From Pomphorhynchus laevis (taxonomy: Eukaryota; Acanthocephala; Palaeacanthocephala; Echinorhynchida; Pomphorhynchidae): 64,000 bases of DNA. Numbering within the stretch: position 1 is the first letter of the stretch; each line of letters opens with the position of its first letter. The stretch covers positions 62,001-126,000 of the forward strand of contig WNNJ02000678.1 of assembly GCA_012934845.2 (NCBI GenBank), in the 5' to 3' direction. The translations under genes were made by a program, and so were the position numbers. Positions 1 through 10,708 of the stretch are shown here, piece by piece. The notes under the pieces were generated by a model, which did no database searches, was not told the origin of the DNA, and worked only from the letters and a program-made list of their open reading frames with translations.

Positions 1-473
1 ATCCAGAAGGTCATGATTCTTGTGAATTTCCCCCGACCTGATGTAGACATTGGCTATGCTGATGCGTTTACCGTTCTTAAGTAGTGATATAAATAAACAA
101 GAAAGGGCTGATCACGAGTAGTTTTATAAGAGGGAGTTTTAACTAGGGTTAGAAGACCTTGAGAAGAAGATGAGTGTGGAGGGGTTATGTATGGAGTAAA
201 GTGGGTGATTATATGCTTTGGGATAAATCGAGTAATGTTCTGGGGGAGACGGGTAGACCGCGTTTCCTGTAGGACTATAACATCTGCATATCTACTAGAT
301 AGAAGCCTAAGAGCGGAAGCTCCTCCTGAATTCCACTGAAGAATATTAAGTGAAAAAGGTTCTTGATTACTTCCCATTGCGTTAGAGTTACCGGAGTGCG
401 ACGCCCTCCCCCTAGTTGGAACCGGAGGCGAGAAAGTTGCTCTTCCCATTCCGGCCTCAGCAGATGGAGTCAT
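1..473 (-). CDS. LINE E ORF2, endonuclease N-terminus (partial)
   Basis: The EEP-type endonuclease start is seen as SLNILQWNSGGASALRLLS then YADVIVLQETR, containing the conserved N and E of the metal site. The frame breaks near 100 and continues as RISIANVYIRSGEIHKN down to base 1. Reverse transcriptase is not in the window. Confidence 0.75.
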
Positions 474-654
474 TGCACACGGGCGTTATCTTTATTTCCC
501 GTGGTGATCGCCGCTAATTCCCAGTCATTCCCTCTTTTAGATAGTTTGAGGGAGGAGAGTTTATGGATCAAGCTGCCCTCTTCTTTGAAACAGGATCTGT
601 CTTAGACGAATTATTTGAATTTGATGTAGTTTGACTTTGTGCCGCACCACATAT

Positions 655-893
655 AAAAAACAGATTTATTTTTACGTTGCAAATGCGTGCCGGTGCACGC
701 TTACAAGACTACAGAAAAGAACAGAAATCTAAATCATGTGTCGAGAAGGTGGGTAGGAGGCGGTATTTGAATGTAATAAAGGAGAGAGCGCGGCGGATAT
801 CGAGAGAGCTGATTACAAGCGAGTGGGGCGGCGACGAGGAAACATCGTAGACCATAGTTATTAGAGTAATTGAGAACGTGGTAATAATTACTA
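655..893 (-). mobile_element. LINE family A 3'-end fragment inserted in LINE E
   Basis: The last ~60 codons and the 3' UTR of family A in minus orientation, ending in the shared tail (hairpin gcgtgc/gcacgc followed by aaataaatc in the sense direction). It separates LINE E ORF1 from its C-terminal tail, so it inserted after E. A short AT run (taatatattagtaat) marks the far side. Confidence 0.8.
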
Positions 894-962
894 ATATATT
901 AGTAATCAAGACGAAAAAAAATTTTTCAAGTTTTTCAAAGAGGCCTGATGCTTGGCATCGAT

Positions 963-1598
963 TAGGCGGATTATATTCAGGTCTGAAAGTTTGTTAATAG
1001 CTGTGCTAGCTTCCACGAAGCTGGAGTGCTTAACAGGAGCAGCACAGTGTCGTTTTGTATAAGCTTTAAAATAGTTACATTTTCTTGACCACGCCGGGTG
1101 GTTCCCTCCACAATTAGAACACTGCGTGGCACTATCACACTTCCCATGTGTATGCTCGACAAGAAAGCCACAGACTTCACACTATTGGGGTAGGTGGCAT
1201 CCTGACCCCCCCCAGTGCCCGCACTTGTGGCAGTTATTAAAGTGCGGGTATGTCTGGTGGTCTGTATCGATCATAGTAAAAGTAAAGCAGTGCACAAGAA
1301 AAGGGTTACATGCCGATCTGGACAGAAAATAAGATACATCCACCGAGGTGGAGTAGAAGGCAACTGGCACTGGTAGGCCCTTCTTCCCTGTAATAAATCT
1401 GGTATTGGATACTTTGAATTGATTCTCAAGGGCAAAAACGACTTCCGAATTAAGGAACGGAGGAATGTTTGCTATTTTTAAGAAAGCTTGAATGGGCTTG
1501 AAATTAATCGTGCCTAAGTCAGCTAGTTTTTCGTTAAAGTAATCAATATATGCAATATCTAGGTCAGAGGTTAAAAATGAGATCCTTATCTCTGGCAT
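963..1598 (-). CDS. LINE E ORF1 (gag-like, zinc knuckles), broken copy
   Basis: Nucleic-acid-binding ORF1 of a non-LTR element. From MPEIRISFLT there is an RRM-like region of about 110 residues, then a first knuckle CHKCGHWGGSGC, a second CEVCGFLVEHTHGKC and a third CSNCGGNHPAWSRKC, the usual three-knuckle tail of Jockey/I-group ORF1. An in-frame stop lies just before the second knuckle, so the copy is dead. The C-terminal tail resumes at 655-470 beyond an inserted family A fragment. ATG at 1598 is chosen as the first Met of the open frame; upstream Mets cannot be excluded. Confidence 0.75.
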
Positions 1599-1865
1599 TT
1601 TTGTTTGATCCTCCGATTACGCGTTGTTTTAATTAGTTTTTTGCCGTCCCCATTTGATGTGCACATTGATAGTGACGTTTCCTCAGTTTCGACAGAAAAT
1701 TATTAAATATGAATTTTTACAACGAAGTATATCTTGACTTGTTAGAGCCATTAAGAACTTCACATACAATGATCTTCTCTCCGTATAAAAATACTTAACA
1801 CAGAGCAATATCTTATAAATTAATATCTTATTAATTTGCCCCCACACATATACTTGGTGGGGCAC

Positions 1866-4213
1866 TCGACATCATCGCTGTCCCCGATCATTTTGCTGCC
1901 TACACCTCACTGTCCATCTCTGATCCTGGTCTATCCGATCACTTTCTTATCACCCTTGATCTCACTCACAACCACACCCCTCCTCACACACCTACAATTC
2001 TACGTCGCCCTTGGAGAAATCTTGACCTCTCCCTTCTCCGCTCTGCCTTACTCAAATCATCTCTATCATTACCCACAATAACAAAATCATCTCCTCACGA
2101 TCTCGCCTTTCTTTTCGATTCTGAGCTCACATTCACTCTCGATATTCTCCTGCCCTTCAAGTCTCACCCACACCGTCGCTTGCACCGTGCCCCATGGTTT
2201 GACATCCAATGCCTACTATCAAAGCGTCGACTCCGCCATGCTTTTCGAGTCTATCACCGCTCTCTCAGACGTGATTTCCGCTCGATCACTCCGTCTTTCC
2301 GTGATTCCTATCTTGCTCTTCGCCGGTCTCATCTCAACCTACTACGTACCAAATGCAACTCCTTCTGGCAGCATAAAATCATCACTTCATTCAACTCTAA
2401 GACTCTCTGGCATACTTTTAACTCAATCCTTGCTCGCTCCTCTTCGCCGTGCAACATCAATGCCAATGATTATTCGTCATTTCTCCAGACTAAAGTATCC
2501 ACGTTGCTCTCTCACACCCCGGTCTCCATCCTATCCCACTCTGCCCAGTCTAATCTCATCCTCCCGGAACTCTTTCATCTTCTCCCAGTCTCACCTACAG
2601 AAGTATCATCTGTCCTCATGTCCTTGCCCAACAAAACCTCACCTGCCGATCCCCTGCCTACTCACATATTAAAATCTATATGCTCATCGATATCCCCATT
2701 TCTCACAACCTTGTTTAACTCGTCCATCCGCAGTCGTATCTTTTATTCACACTAAAAATCCGCAATCGTTCGTCCCCTCCTTAAGAAACAATCGCTCGAC
2801 CCCTCCCTTCCTTCTAGCTATCGCCCCATTTCACTACTCCCTACTCTTTCTAAGCTCTTAGAACGCCTCATCTTAATACAAATCAACGCTTATCTCTCCT
2901 CATCCAATCTCTACCCTCCTTTCCAATCCGCTTTCCGCTCTAATCACTCGACAGAAATCGCATGCATAAAAGTGTACAACGACTTACTCATTTCTCGAGA
3001 CAAGGCTCTGTATAGTGTTCTCATCTCCCTCGACCTCTCCTCCGCATTCGACATTGTCGACCACTCCGTCCTCCTTACTCGCCTTCGTTATCATTACGGC
3101 TTTTCTTCCTCCTCCATAGCATGGTTCGCCTCATATCTATCCGACCGTTCCTTTCGCGTCTGTTCTAATTCATCATCCTCCCCTCCCATCCCTATTTTTT
3201 TACGGGGTCCCACAAGGTTCAGTCCTAGGTCCCCTGCTTTTCTCTCTTCTGCTTGGCGATCCATCTCCGTTTATCAAACCTTACTCCTTTAAGGTCATGC
3301 AATATGCCGATGAGATTCTAATCTATGCTCATGCACCCGAACATCGCATACACGATATCGGCATTTCTGCCTCCAACTGTCTTTCTTCTATCTACAAACG
3401 TCTATCCAATCTCCATCTCGTTCTAAACCCCGAAAGTCCAAAATAATGTGGATCCTCCCCCGTAAACCAAACATATCTCCTCCCACTGTATATTTTGCCT
3501 CATCGATCATCCCCATAGTCCACAATCTCACTTTCTTAGGCTTCCATTTCGATGATCACCTTTCCCTTAAACCCTTCGTCCGTGACAAGGTCCGCTCATC
3601 TAACTTAATTCTCCGTGACATCCGCCGTATCTGCCCCCTTATCGACTTCCGTTCTTGTATGTCGCTTCTTTCATCGCTTCTTTTCCCTAAAATCGATTAC
3701 TGCCTTAGCCTTTTCGCCAATTCTCCAAAATCCATCATCCTACCCCTACAACGAATAATCAACACCGCCGTTCGAGTGCTCTTTCGTCTCCGTCGCTTCG
3801 ACCACACATCCACATATTTTGCCCAACTCTCCTGGCCCACCATCCACATCCACATCAAACTCCGCATTCTTCTCGTTACCTTTCGTCTCATCGCTGTCGG
3901 CTCCCCATCGTTCATCAACCTTCCTTTCTTAGACGATACTCGCCCCACCTCGCTATCGCTTCGTTCCTGTCATACCCTCTTACTCCACGTTCCTAATTAC
4001 TCCAACAACTATGGTCTCCGATCCTTCCTCGTCGCCGCCTCACTCGCCTGGAATCAACTCCCTCTCGACGTCCGCCGCGCCCCCTCCTTTATCACATTCA
4101 AACACCTCCTCCGTTCACACCTTCTCGACACCTGATTCACAGTCTTGTTTTTTTGTGGTCATGTAAGCGTGCGCTGGCACGCATTTGCCACGTTAAATAA
4201 ATCTTTTTTTTAA
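1866..4213 (+). mobile_element. LINE family A copy (L2/CR1-like), 5'-truncated, longest copy
   Basis: Starts inside the endonuclease (SDHFLITLDL, the conserved SDH), then a linker, the complete RT span and the 3' UTR. RT motifs: LLPTLSKLLERL region, ISLDLSSAFDIVDHSVLL (motif A), a broken GVPQGSVLGPL region and MQYADEILIY (catalytic box, YADE instead of YADD). The C-terminus AWNQLPLDVRRAPSFITFK is typical of L2/CR1-group RTs. The tail has a small perfect hairpin (gcgtgc gctg gcacgc) followed by aaataaatc and a T-rich end shared by all A copies. Confidence 0.88.
3446..4135 (+). CDS. LINE A reverse transcriptase thumb and C-terminal domain (intact stretch)
   Basis: A 229-codon open stretch downstream of the catalytic box: MWILPRKPN, LTFLGFHFDD, FPKIDYCLSLFAN, then the LINE C-terminal consensus with AWNQLPLDVRRAP and a final SHLLDT. 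Almost identical to the fragment at 22.83-23.36 kb, so the family was active comparatively recently. It is only part of ORF2; the true start lies in a frame broken upstream. Confidence 0.8.
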   Translation: MWILPRKPNISPPTVYFASSIIPIVHNLTFLGFHFDDHLSLKPFVRDKVRSSNLILRDIRRICPLIDFRSCMSLLSSLLFPKIDYCLSLFANSPKSIILPLQRIINTAVRVLFRLRRFDHTSTYFAQLSWPTIHIHIKLRILLVTFRLIAVGSPSFINLPFLDDTRPTSLSLRSCHTLLLHVPNYSNNYGLRSFLVAASLAWNQLPLDVRRAPSFITFKHLLRSHLLDT

Positions 4214-4800
4214 AGGATGATCTATGTCTTATTCAATCGGTGTTAAAAAACAATGCCTTCCTTTACCACTTCGTGAATATTTTACCACTTCGTGAATTTG
4301 AACTGCTAAGGTGGCCATTTGTACGTTTTTAAACGTTAAATGATTCCAAGGCGTGTATGTTCGACTGTAATTAGCAGAGCTGCACATCATTTGAATAACC
4401 TACTATTCTAATTAATAAAATCGTCTAGAAATTTATTTTAGCAGAATATTAAACTGTACTTTTGATATTTTTTTACGTTGTGATGTACCGTCATGGAACA
4501 AATGTTCTTTATGTCTTATTACAAATTAAATTAAAAGAATATTTCATTTTTATCATAAAACATGCTGATTTTTTAAATATTTTATAAGACTATAAACAGT
4601 ATTTAATGGCCCTATATAATAATTGATAGTTTACGTACAATAAAAGATGTTATTAAAAACAAATAAAAAATACGAATATACTTCATTAAATTGTGATTCT
4701 ATACATTTTTATTCAAAATGGTACAGACCTTTCGCAGCGACTACTGCTTAAACATGTACATGCTGATCTGACCTCCAGAATAGAGAAATAGAAAACTAAT
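4214..4800. other. Non-coding, AT-rich
   Basis: No gene recognised. There is a short direct duplication of taccacttcgtgaat near 4245-4290. The stretch around 4345-4410 could be a weak LINE tail, but too little remains to assign it. Confidence 0.5.
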
Positions 4801-4980
4801 TTAACGATAAAATTTTCCGTAGAGTGCGTCGACGACCATTCGTGCAGCGGAAAGAGCTGATCCTATCTCAGAAGGTAGCTCAGGATTAGGTGATTTAGTA
4901 TCTTTTGATGTGGCGCCAATGCAAACTTGAAAAGTAGTGCCACTTCCATTAAAGTCGCATATACAAACATAAGAAGTATT
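4801..4980 (-). CDS. Candidate last exon of an unidentified host gene
   Basis: Minus strand: an acceptor-like gatag precedes 59 open codons and a stop (NTSYVCICDFNGSG ... VDALYGKFYR). Codon use is AT-biased like the RalGPS and COE exons and unlike the LINEs. It lies 16 bp from the end of the Merlin transposon. A 17-nt block at 7485-7501 on the same strand, with a gtttag acceptor and a gtaagt donor, would join in phase, placing Merlin inside the intron. The protein family is not recognised; the FNGSG and alanine-rich tail recall a double-stranded-RNA-binding fold, but that is only a guess. Confidence 0.4.
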   Translation of the reverse strand, partial: NTSYVCICDFNGSGTTFQVCIGATSKDTKSPNPELPSEIGSALSAARMVVDALYGKFYR

Positions 4981-4996
4981 CTATCTAAATTTGACG

Positions 4997-7335
4997 GGGT
5001 CTTCTCGGTTTGGTTCTTCCAAGCAAATAAAAAATCTTTTGGCTTATTTTAAGCAGTATAAATATGCGTATCGACTATGTCAATTTTATTTTGTAGAAAC
5101 CAAGTTGAGTATTAAAAAAACATTTTAATTTGTTTTGAAAAAAATAAAAATTAAATTAAATCTCAAATATAAGAGCGTTGTGGTTAAAAAAGTCACATAA
5201 AATACTTATTATACATCTTGACATGACTGGTAAGTTTGAGCTTTAAATAATGCATATTAACAGAAAAAGTTGTTTTTCAAAATTTTCGTCAAAAAAGTAA
5301 ATTAAAATTAAAAACTCAAAATTTTTAAGCACAAATACAAACTTTTGTATTGCCATTATAAACTAATTTTTATGCTATATAACATACTATAATTTGATCA
5401 GCCATGCTCTTAAATATTTGACGATATTCAATTTTACAATTTTAAAAAATATTTGGAAGTATTGTTTAAAAAAATAATTTTTAAATTTCATAACCAATAT
5501 CAGAGTATATTGCTCAAAATATTTACATAAAATATATATGATAAATCTCGATACTTTAGTTGTGTTTGGGTGTGAATAATGCATCTTCATTAGAAAATAA
5601 TTGAAATTGTTTTATCATATTTTGCTATTTGCCTCTCCCCCCATTCGTTAACAAAATAATGATTCCAAATGATAAATATGTTATTCTTTAAAATAATTAC
5701 ATTACAGCAAAATCTCGAATGAGAGTGAATAATTTTTCAAATAAATTTTGTCCGCAATTCCTGTGTCGCCATATAAATTCAACTAGATAGGAATCCAGCA
5801 TTTGTCTATGTGTTCCACATTCCAGCTTGTTCCGTCTTTTTAGCTGATTCCACGTGCTTTCCGCTGTCTTTTTTGGTAGCCCTCTTCCGATACAAATTCC
5901 TCACTGTGATTAACAGTGTAATGCTGAAAATTGTATCCGTCCATTGAATCCAGCCCGCTGTAACCCTTCCACATATCTGACAGAATAATGCTGCCATTAT
6001 GTATGAACGCCTGAATACACGCTTTTAATGTTTCGGCTGTACGATTATCCACAGCAAAGAGAAAGACCTCCTTAGTTTCGCGGCAAATACCCCCGAACAC
6101 TTATTGTTGTGGGTACAACTTCCCGCGGTTGTATTTGCGACGGCTATACATGGTCTCGTCGACTTCAACTGTGAGTCCATCGCCGCCAATAAATGAAGGG
6201 TTGCGCAAAACGTCAAATGCGCACAGTTCTCGAAAATAGTTTCGAAAATCTACAGCTGTTTCTTGGCTCAGGCCCAACTCGTCTTTACAAAATTTGATGC
6301 TGGTTAACTGCTTTGTCCAGCAATATGCAATGAGAATGACCTTTTTCAATGGAATTCCGGATCCATCAAACCACGTGTTCTTACGGACGGATACCTATTC
6401 CTTGCAACATGCTTTGGCGCAATACCAGTGCAAAGATTTACTTTTTTGCACCAATTTCATTGCGTGTAATCGACGACACTTTTTTCTAACGAGGGAAAAA
6501 AGTGATTATCAGCATATCTAATTATATACCCCTGAGAATGACTCCGCGTTCTTGGAGAAATTGAACCGCGTCTTCGTCCGACGTTATAGCTCGAGCTAAT
6601 GATATCCAGTTAGTCGAATCAGTCATCTGTAAGACGTTAAAATATTTATTTAATATTATTTAATATTTTGTATAATCTGTTTAAGTAGATTATCCCACAT
6701 GTACAATTTAAGTAGTGGGGGAGGCAAATAGCAAAATATGATAAAACAATTTCAATTATTTTCTAATGAAGATGCATTATTCACACCCAAACACAACTAA
6801 AGTATCGAGATTTATCATATATATTTTATGTAAATATTTTGAGCAATATACTCTGATATTGGTTATGAAATTTAAAAATTATTTTTTTTAAACAATACTT
6901 CCAAATATTTTTTAAAATTGTAAAATTGAATATCGTCAAATATTTAAGAGCATGGCTGATCAAATTATAGTATGTTATATAGCATAAAAATTAGTTTATA
7001 ATAGCAATACAAAAGTTTGTATTTGTGCTTAAAAATTTTGAGATTTTTTAATTTTAATTTACTTTTTTGACGAAAAATTAAAAATAAACAAATTTTTCTG
7101 TGAATATGCATTATTTAAAGCTCAAACTTACCAGTCATGTCAAGATGTATAATGAGTATTTTATGTGATTTTTTAACCACAACGCTCTTATATTTGATAA
7201 TTGAAATATGTTTTTTTTAATACTCAACTTGGTTTCTACAAAATAAAATTGACATAGTCGATACGCATATTTATACTGCTTAAAATAAGCCAAAAGATTT
7301 TTTATTTGCTTGGGAGAACCAAACCGAGAAGACCC
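4997..7335 (-). mobile_element. Merlin (IS1016/ISXO2-type) DNA transposon with long inverted arms
   Basis: Left arm about 4997-5643 and right arm about 6716-7335 are inverted copies, both ending in gggtcttctcggtttggtt (one arm reads ttcttcc, the other ttctccc). The central ~1.07 kb carries a DDE transposase on the minus strand. Merlin elements normally show 8-9 bp target duplications; none is visible here. The element lies between the exon candidates at 4.8 and 7.5 kb. Arms are unusually long for the family. Confidence 0.85.
5806..6632 (-). CDS. Merlin transposase (ISXO2-like DDE), decayed
   Basis: Cut-and-paste transposase. Minus strand from ATG at 6632: MTDSTNWISLARAITSDEDA and FLQERGV (Merlin N-terminus), then after breaks NTWFDGSGIPLKK, LGLSQETAVDFRNYFRE, VEVDETMYSRRKYNRG with the first catalytic D, WVFGGICRETKEVF, and ILSDMWKGYSGL with the second D. 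The third acidic residue should follow FVSEEG in a tTG/hTxTIE-like context; here frames shift and either HVES or HID could represent it. Several frameshifts and stops, so non-functional. Confidence 0.85.
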
Positions 7336-7484
7336 AAAAACGAATTAAAAATTACAAAAAATATATATAATTTATTAATCGCAATAAAAAAATATAAGTA
7401 AATATATTTTTCTTATGCAATTTCATCTAAATCTTGGCATTTTATTCCACCTCTTCTTTCGGTTGAATTTGAAATCAAACTTAC

Positions 7485-7501
7485 TTGAAGTTGTGACTGA
7501 T
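7485..7501 (-). CDS. Possible 17-nt micro-exon of the same unidentified gene
   Basis: Minus strand gtttag, 17 nt, gtaagt. It reads (xx)QSQLQ and would join in phase 0 to the exon at 4801-4980. The same frame also reads through to a stop at about 7415 (QVSLISNSTERRGG ...), so a terminal exon here is an alternative. Confidence 0.25.
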
Positions 7502-7567
7502 CTAAACGTTGATGTGTTTAAAGAAAATAAATATCACGTTTTTGCATAATCACTAGCAAAAAAATAA

Positions 7568-7793
7568 AGATTAATTAAAAATAAACAAATTTTTCTGTGA
7601 ATATGCATTATTTAAAGCTCAAACTTACCAGTCATGTCAAGATGTATAATAAGTATTTTATGTGATTATTTTAACCACAACGCTCTTATATTTGAGATTT
7701 AATTTAATTTTTATTTTTTTTTTCAAAAAAATTAAAATATGTTTTTTTAATACTCAACTTGGTTTCTACAAAATAAAATTGACAAAGTCGATA
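7568..7793 (+). repeat. Third partial copy of the Merlin right arm
   Basis: Repeats in direct orientation much of 7079-7262 (caaatttttctgtgaatatg, ttaccagtcatgtcaagatg, tactcaacttggtttctac), starting and ending inside the arm. It also retains a stretch (ttaatttttatttt) present in the left arm but missing from the right one. Confidence 0.8.
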
Positions 7794-7947
7794 CTTTGTA
7801 AGTGACGCGAGCTTGTAGCTCATTTGCTTCTGTTTGTTATATCTGAATCAACATATTTGTTCGGGATATAATGTCGAATCAATTTTTTTATTTTACCATG
7901 TTTTGTAAGTGACGCGAGCTTGTAGCTCATTTGCTTCTGTTTGTTAT
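7794..7947. repeat. 46-bp direct repeat pair
   Basis: The block tttgtaagtgacgcgagctt ... gcttctgtttgttat occurs at 7794-7840 and again at about 7902-7947, 107 bp apart, abutting the Merlin arm fragment on one side and LINE D on the other. It may be a tandem duplication made during insertion or repair. Confidence 0.7.
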
Positions 7948-7959
7948 AATATCAAAGAA

Positions 7960-10235
7960 CTGATTCGAATGCATTGCTTAAGGCCGCATCGGTTACGACT
8001 TTTTCTTGTAGTAATGACGTTGATAAGTGGTGGCAGGTGATACATTCGACCTTAATAAAACTCTCGGACGAGTTGGCTCCTTTTCGACGTGTGCACAATC
8101 ATGTTTCCGCCATGGGTTTATACGGAACTAAGGTATGCTTTAAGTCAGAAATTATCTTTTCCAGCTTTGTTTCCAAAACATTTTTTACAGGAAGCAGTAT
8201 GTCATTTGTAGCAATATAGTCAATCGCCTTAAGATAAAAAGAGACAAAACTTTAAAGGTGAGATTGCTGAAAATTTTAGTAGTAATCTCAAGAGATTTTG
8301 GTCTTTTGCTAGAAGAGAAGGAGTTCTGCATGCGGCAATTTCTACTTTACAAGATTGTGGTACAAATGTCACATCACCTGCCATGATAGCTGAGATGTTT
8401 GCATCAACTTTTGAGCTTAAGACAGTTTATTCCTGTGATGTTTACGAGGATACAACAGTAAGTCATGCCTACAGAAATAACACTCCGATATTAGTATCTG
8501 CTGAAGAGTTCTATGATAAACTGTCTAGATTACCTATCCCAGCCGCTGCAGGCCCCGAAGAAGTTCACCCATATCTTCCTAAATTACTTGATCCATTAGT
8601 ATCCGCTGAAGAGGTCTATGATGAACTGTCTAGATTACCTATCCCAGCCAGTGCAGGTCCCGACGAAGTTCATCCATATCTTCAGAAATTACTTGCTCCA
8701 TACATAGTGGAGCCATTTCCGTCGTTATTTGAGTTGAGCTTGCGTAGATCAAAATTACCAAATATATGGAAAACAGCCATTGTTGCCCCGATTTTCAAAC
8801 ACGAGGACAGAAAATAGCGCCGATAATTATCGTGTAATAAGACTTACTAGTGTGGTTTGCAAAGTCTTTGAGTGGATATTAAACAGACGTTTATATGCTC
8901 ATTTGAATTTACTAGGAATCCTGAATAGGCACAACACGGATTTCGTCCTAGTCGCTCATGTCTCACTAACTTATTATGCGCTCGCGAAGATTTGGTTGAG
9001 CATATTGCTGAGGTTATTGCGTTAACGCAGTATTTCTAGACTTCGGTTGAGTGCTTGATAGGGTTCCGCATCGGATGTGTCTAGCTGTTCTTGAGAATTA
9101 CAATATTGATTTGGTAATTCTTCCCTGGGTAAGAGATTTTCTTCACATAAGATCACTTAGAGTTCGACTGGGACGGTGTCTGTCTTCTTCTTGTACTTAT
9201 ACTACCGGAATCTCCAATGGATCTGTTCTAGGCCCATTGTTATTTAATATCTTTGTCAATCAGCTTTTAAACTCGCTAAAAAGTTGTAAGATTCTTGCAT
9301 TTGCCGATAACATAAAAATGCAGAAGGTCATTAAGGATCTCAAAGATCGTAAAGTTTTTCAGGGCATGTTGAACCTTGTTCATTGTTGGTCCATAACAAC
9401 ATGAATTAGTTTAAATACAAAAGATGTGTTCATATGAGGTTAGATTAGCAACGTGTGCCATAAATACTATTTCGGTAACTATATCATTACGAATACTGCG
9501 ACCACTAAAGATCTAGGTATAGTGATGCCGATGAATTTGAAGACACGCGCGAGCATCGATAGAATTTGTAGCAAATATCGGAAAGTATGTTACATTACAA
9601 TGAACTGTTTTAGAAAGTTAACTCCGTTTTGTGCTGTGCATTTGTACAATGTGCTTATGAGACCGATGATTGAATATGTTTCTACGGCGATCTTTCCTTG
9701 TACGCGTAAAGGAATTGGCGATTTGGAGACCATATATCGTTGCTTTACGAAAATGTGTCCAAATGTGCGACATCTTTCCTACCATTCTCGTTAGAGCAGT
9801 TTAGGTTTAGTATCTATAAGCGAGAGGTTGATGATGTGTGATCTCCTGGCTATGCAACCTATTGTTCGTCAAGTTAAGCCGTATCCTTGGATTGTATATT
9901 GTTTAATAAGATAATGAGAAGTCGAGGACATTCCCAAATTGGTAGTTTTGACTAATGGAAAATACCCATCTCCTTTCAACTTTTGCATTGAGCGATTAAC
10001 GCGTGGGATCGTCTTCATGGTAACATCGTGGACATATACGTTGCCAAATCATTTAAGGTATATCTAATGAGTCGGATGATTTGCTAATGTACTCCTCAGC
10101 TGGTGAACTACCCGTGGTGTTAATCGTTTTTGCGACAAAGATTACTAATGTGCATTTTTATATCTTTGTCTTTTTCTATTTTATTCTTTTGTAGTTATCT
10201 GTGAGCGGTCAAAACAGCCATCTGGATATATACCT
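7960..10235 (+). mobile_element. LINE family D (Jockey/CR1-group), 5'-truncated and decayed
   Basis: Begins between endonuclease and RT (SDELAPFRRVHN), then RT fingers (KLPNIWKTAIVAPIFKHED), HGFRPSRSCLTNLL in another frame, VLDRVPHRMCLAVL, GISNGSVLGPLLFNIFVNQLL (motif B), ILAFADNIKMQK (catalytic box FADN for FADD), and the thumb DLGIVMPMNLK ... LMRPMIEYVSTAIF with LSYHSR. Many frame breaks. The tail extends to about 10235. Architecture matches LINE C at 24-27 kb, but the two are separate families. Confidence 0.82.
8383..8817 (+). CDS. LINE D ORF2 fragment with a duplicated segment
   Basis: 144 open codons before RT motif 1. An exact-phase 105-bp duplication (8491-8595, 8596-8700) repeats 35 residues of the type LVSAEEFYDKLSRLPIP / AGPEEVHPYLPKLL. 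A single copy (EVxxxLSxLPxxxxAGPDxVxPxLL) is the LINE consensus, so this copy has one extra. Confidence 0.75.
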   Translation: MIAEMFASTFELKTVYSCDVYEDTTVSHAYRNNTPILVSAEEFYDKLSRLPIPAAAGPEEVHPYLPKLLDPLVSAEEVYDELSRLPIPASAGPDEVHPYLQKLLAPYIVEPFPSLFELSLRRSKLPNIWKTAIVAPIFKHEDRK

Positions 10236-10705
10236 GATGTATAAATAAAACTAATAAATATTATTTAATCTTAGACTAATGAATAAATTAAGTAGTTAAT
10301 TAAGTAGTTAATGAATAATCTCTCTGACGTGCTAGAGGAACAGGAGTATAAATTCTATATGTAGGCTAATGCTATGCTGATTTTACCGCATAGTTCAGTT
10401 GTGTTATAATCACTATTATGTTTTTGGCATATTATGTGCAATCGCCACAAGAAGAATATACGCTTATGACCAAGTCGTCCAATATCTGAAATCACAAATG
10501 GACAAAATGAAGAGTTTTCAATCTAACTTATTCGTTTAAGATACTTTGCACGCAGATTTGGATTGATAGGACATTGATAGATTTTTAAGTATATATAGAG
10601 AAATTTATTTCAAGTGCCAAATACGTGCTAACGGCCAGTGTACAAGCCCACTAAGAATAATAAAAATTACCAAACTGATAAAAAATATTCCCGCTGACGA
10701 ATTCA
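10236..10705. other. Non-coding between LINE D and a minisatellite
   Basis: No gene or clear repeat seen beyond short direct repeats (taattaagtagttaat near 10290). Confidence 0.5.
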
Positions 10706-10708
10706 TTG

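Larger units (their letters stand above)
1..1620 (-). mobile_element. LINE family E copy 1 (ORF1 plus start of ORF2), runs off window start
   Basis: Read on the minus strand. First comes a gag-like ORF1 with zinc knuckles, then the start of an endonuclease with QWNSGG and ADVIVLQETRS, the N-terminal apurinic-endonuclease signature of non-LTR elements. The endonuclease reading continues to base 1, so the rest of ORF2 lies outside. It matches family E copy 2 at 10.9-14.8 kb (shared VIVLQETRS, PHSSSSQGLLTLV, PAWSR). A family A fragment lies inside it at 655-893. Composition is clearly richer in GC than the host exons. Clade is uncertain: a two-ORF Jockey/I/R1-group element fits. Confidence 0.85.

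Noticed and set aside
363-605. Plus-strand ORFs over LINE E and over LINE A thumb regions (for example 3697-3948 minus, 22925-23176 minus)
   Set aside because: They are antisense shadows of LINE ORFs.
4997-7335. Target-site duplication for Merlin
   Set aside because: Flanks (tttgacg on the left, aaaaacg on the right) do not match over 8-9 bp.
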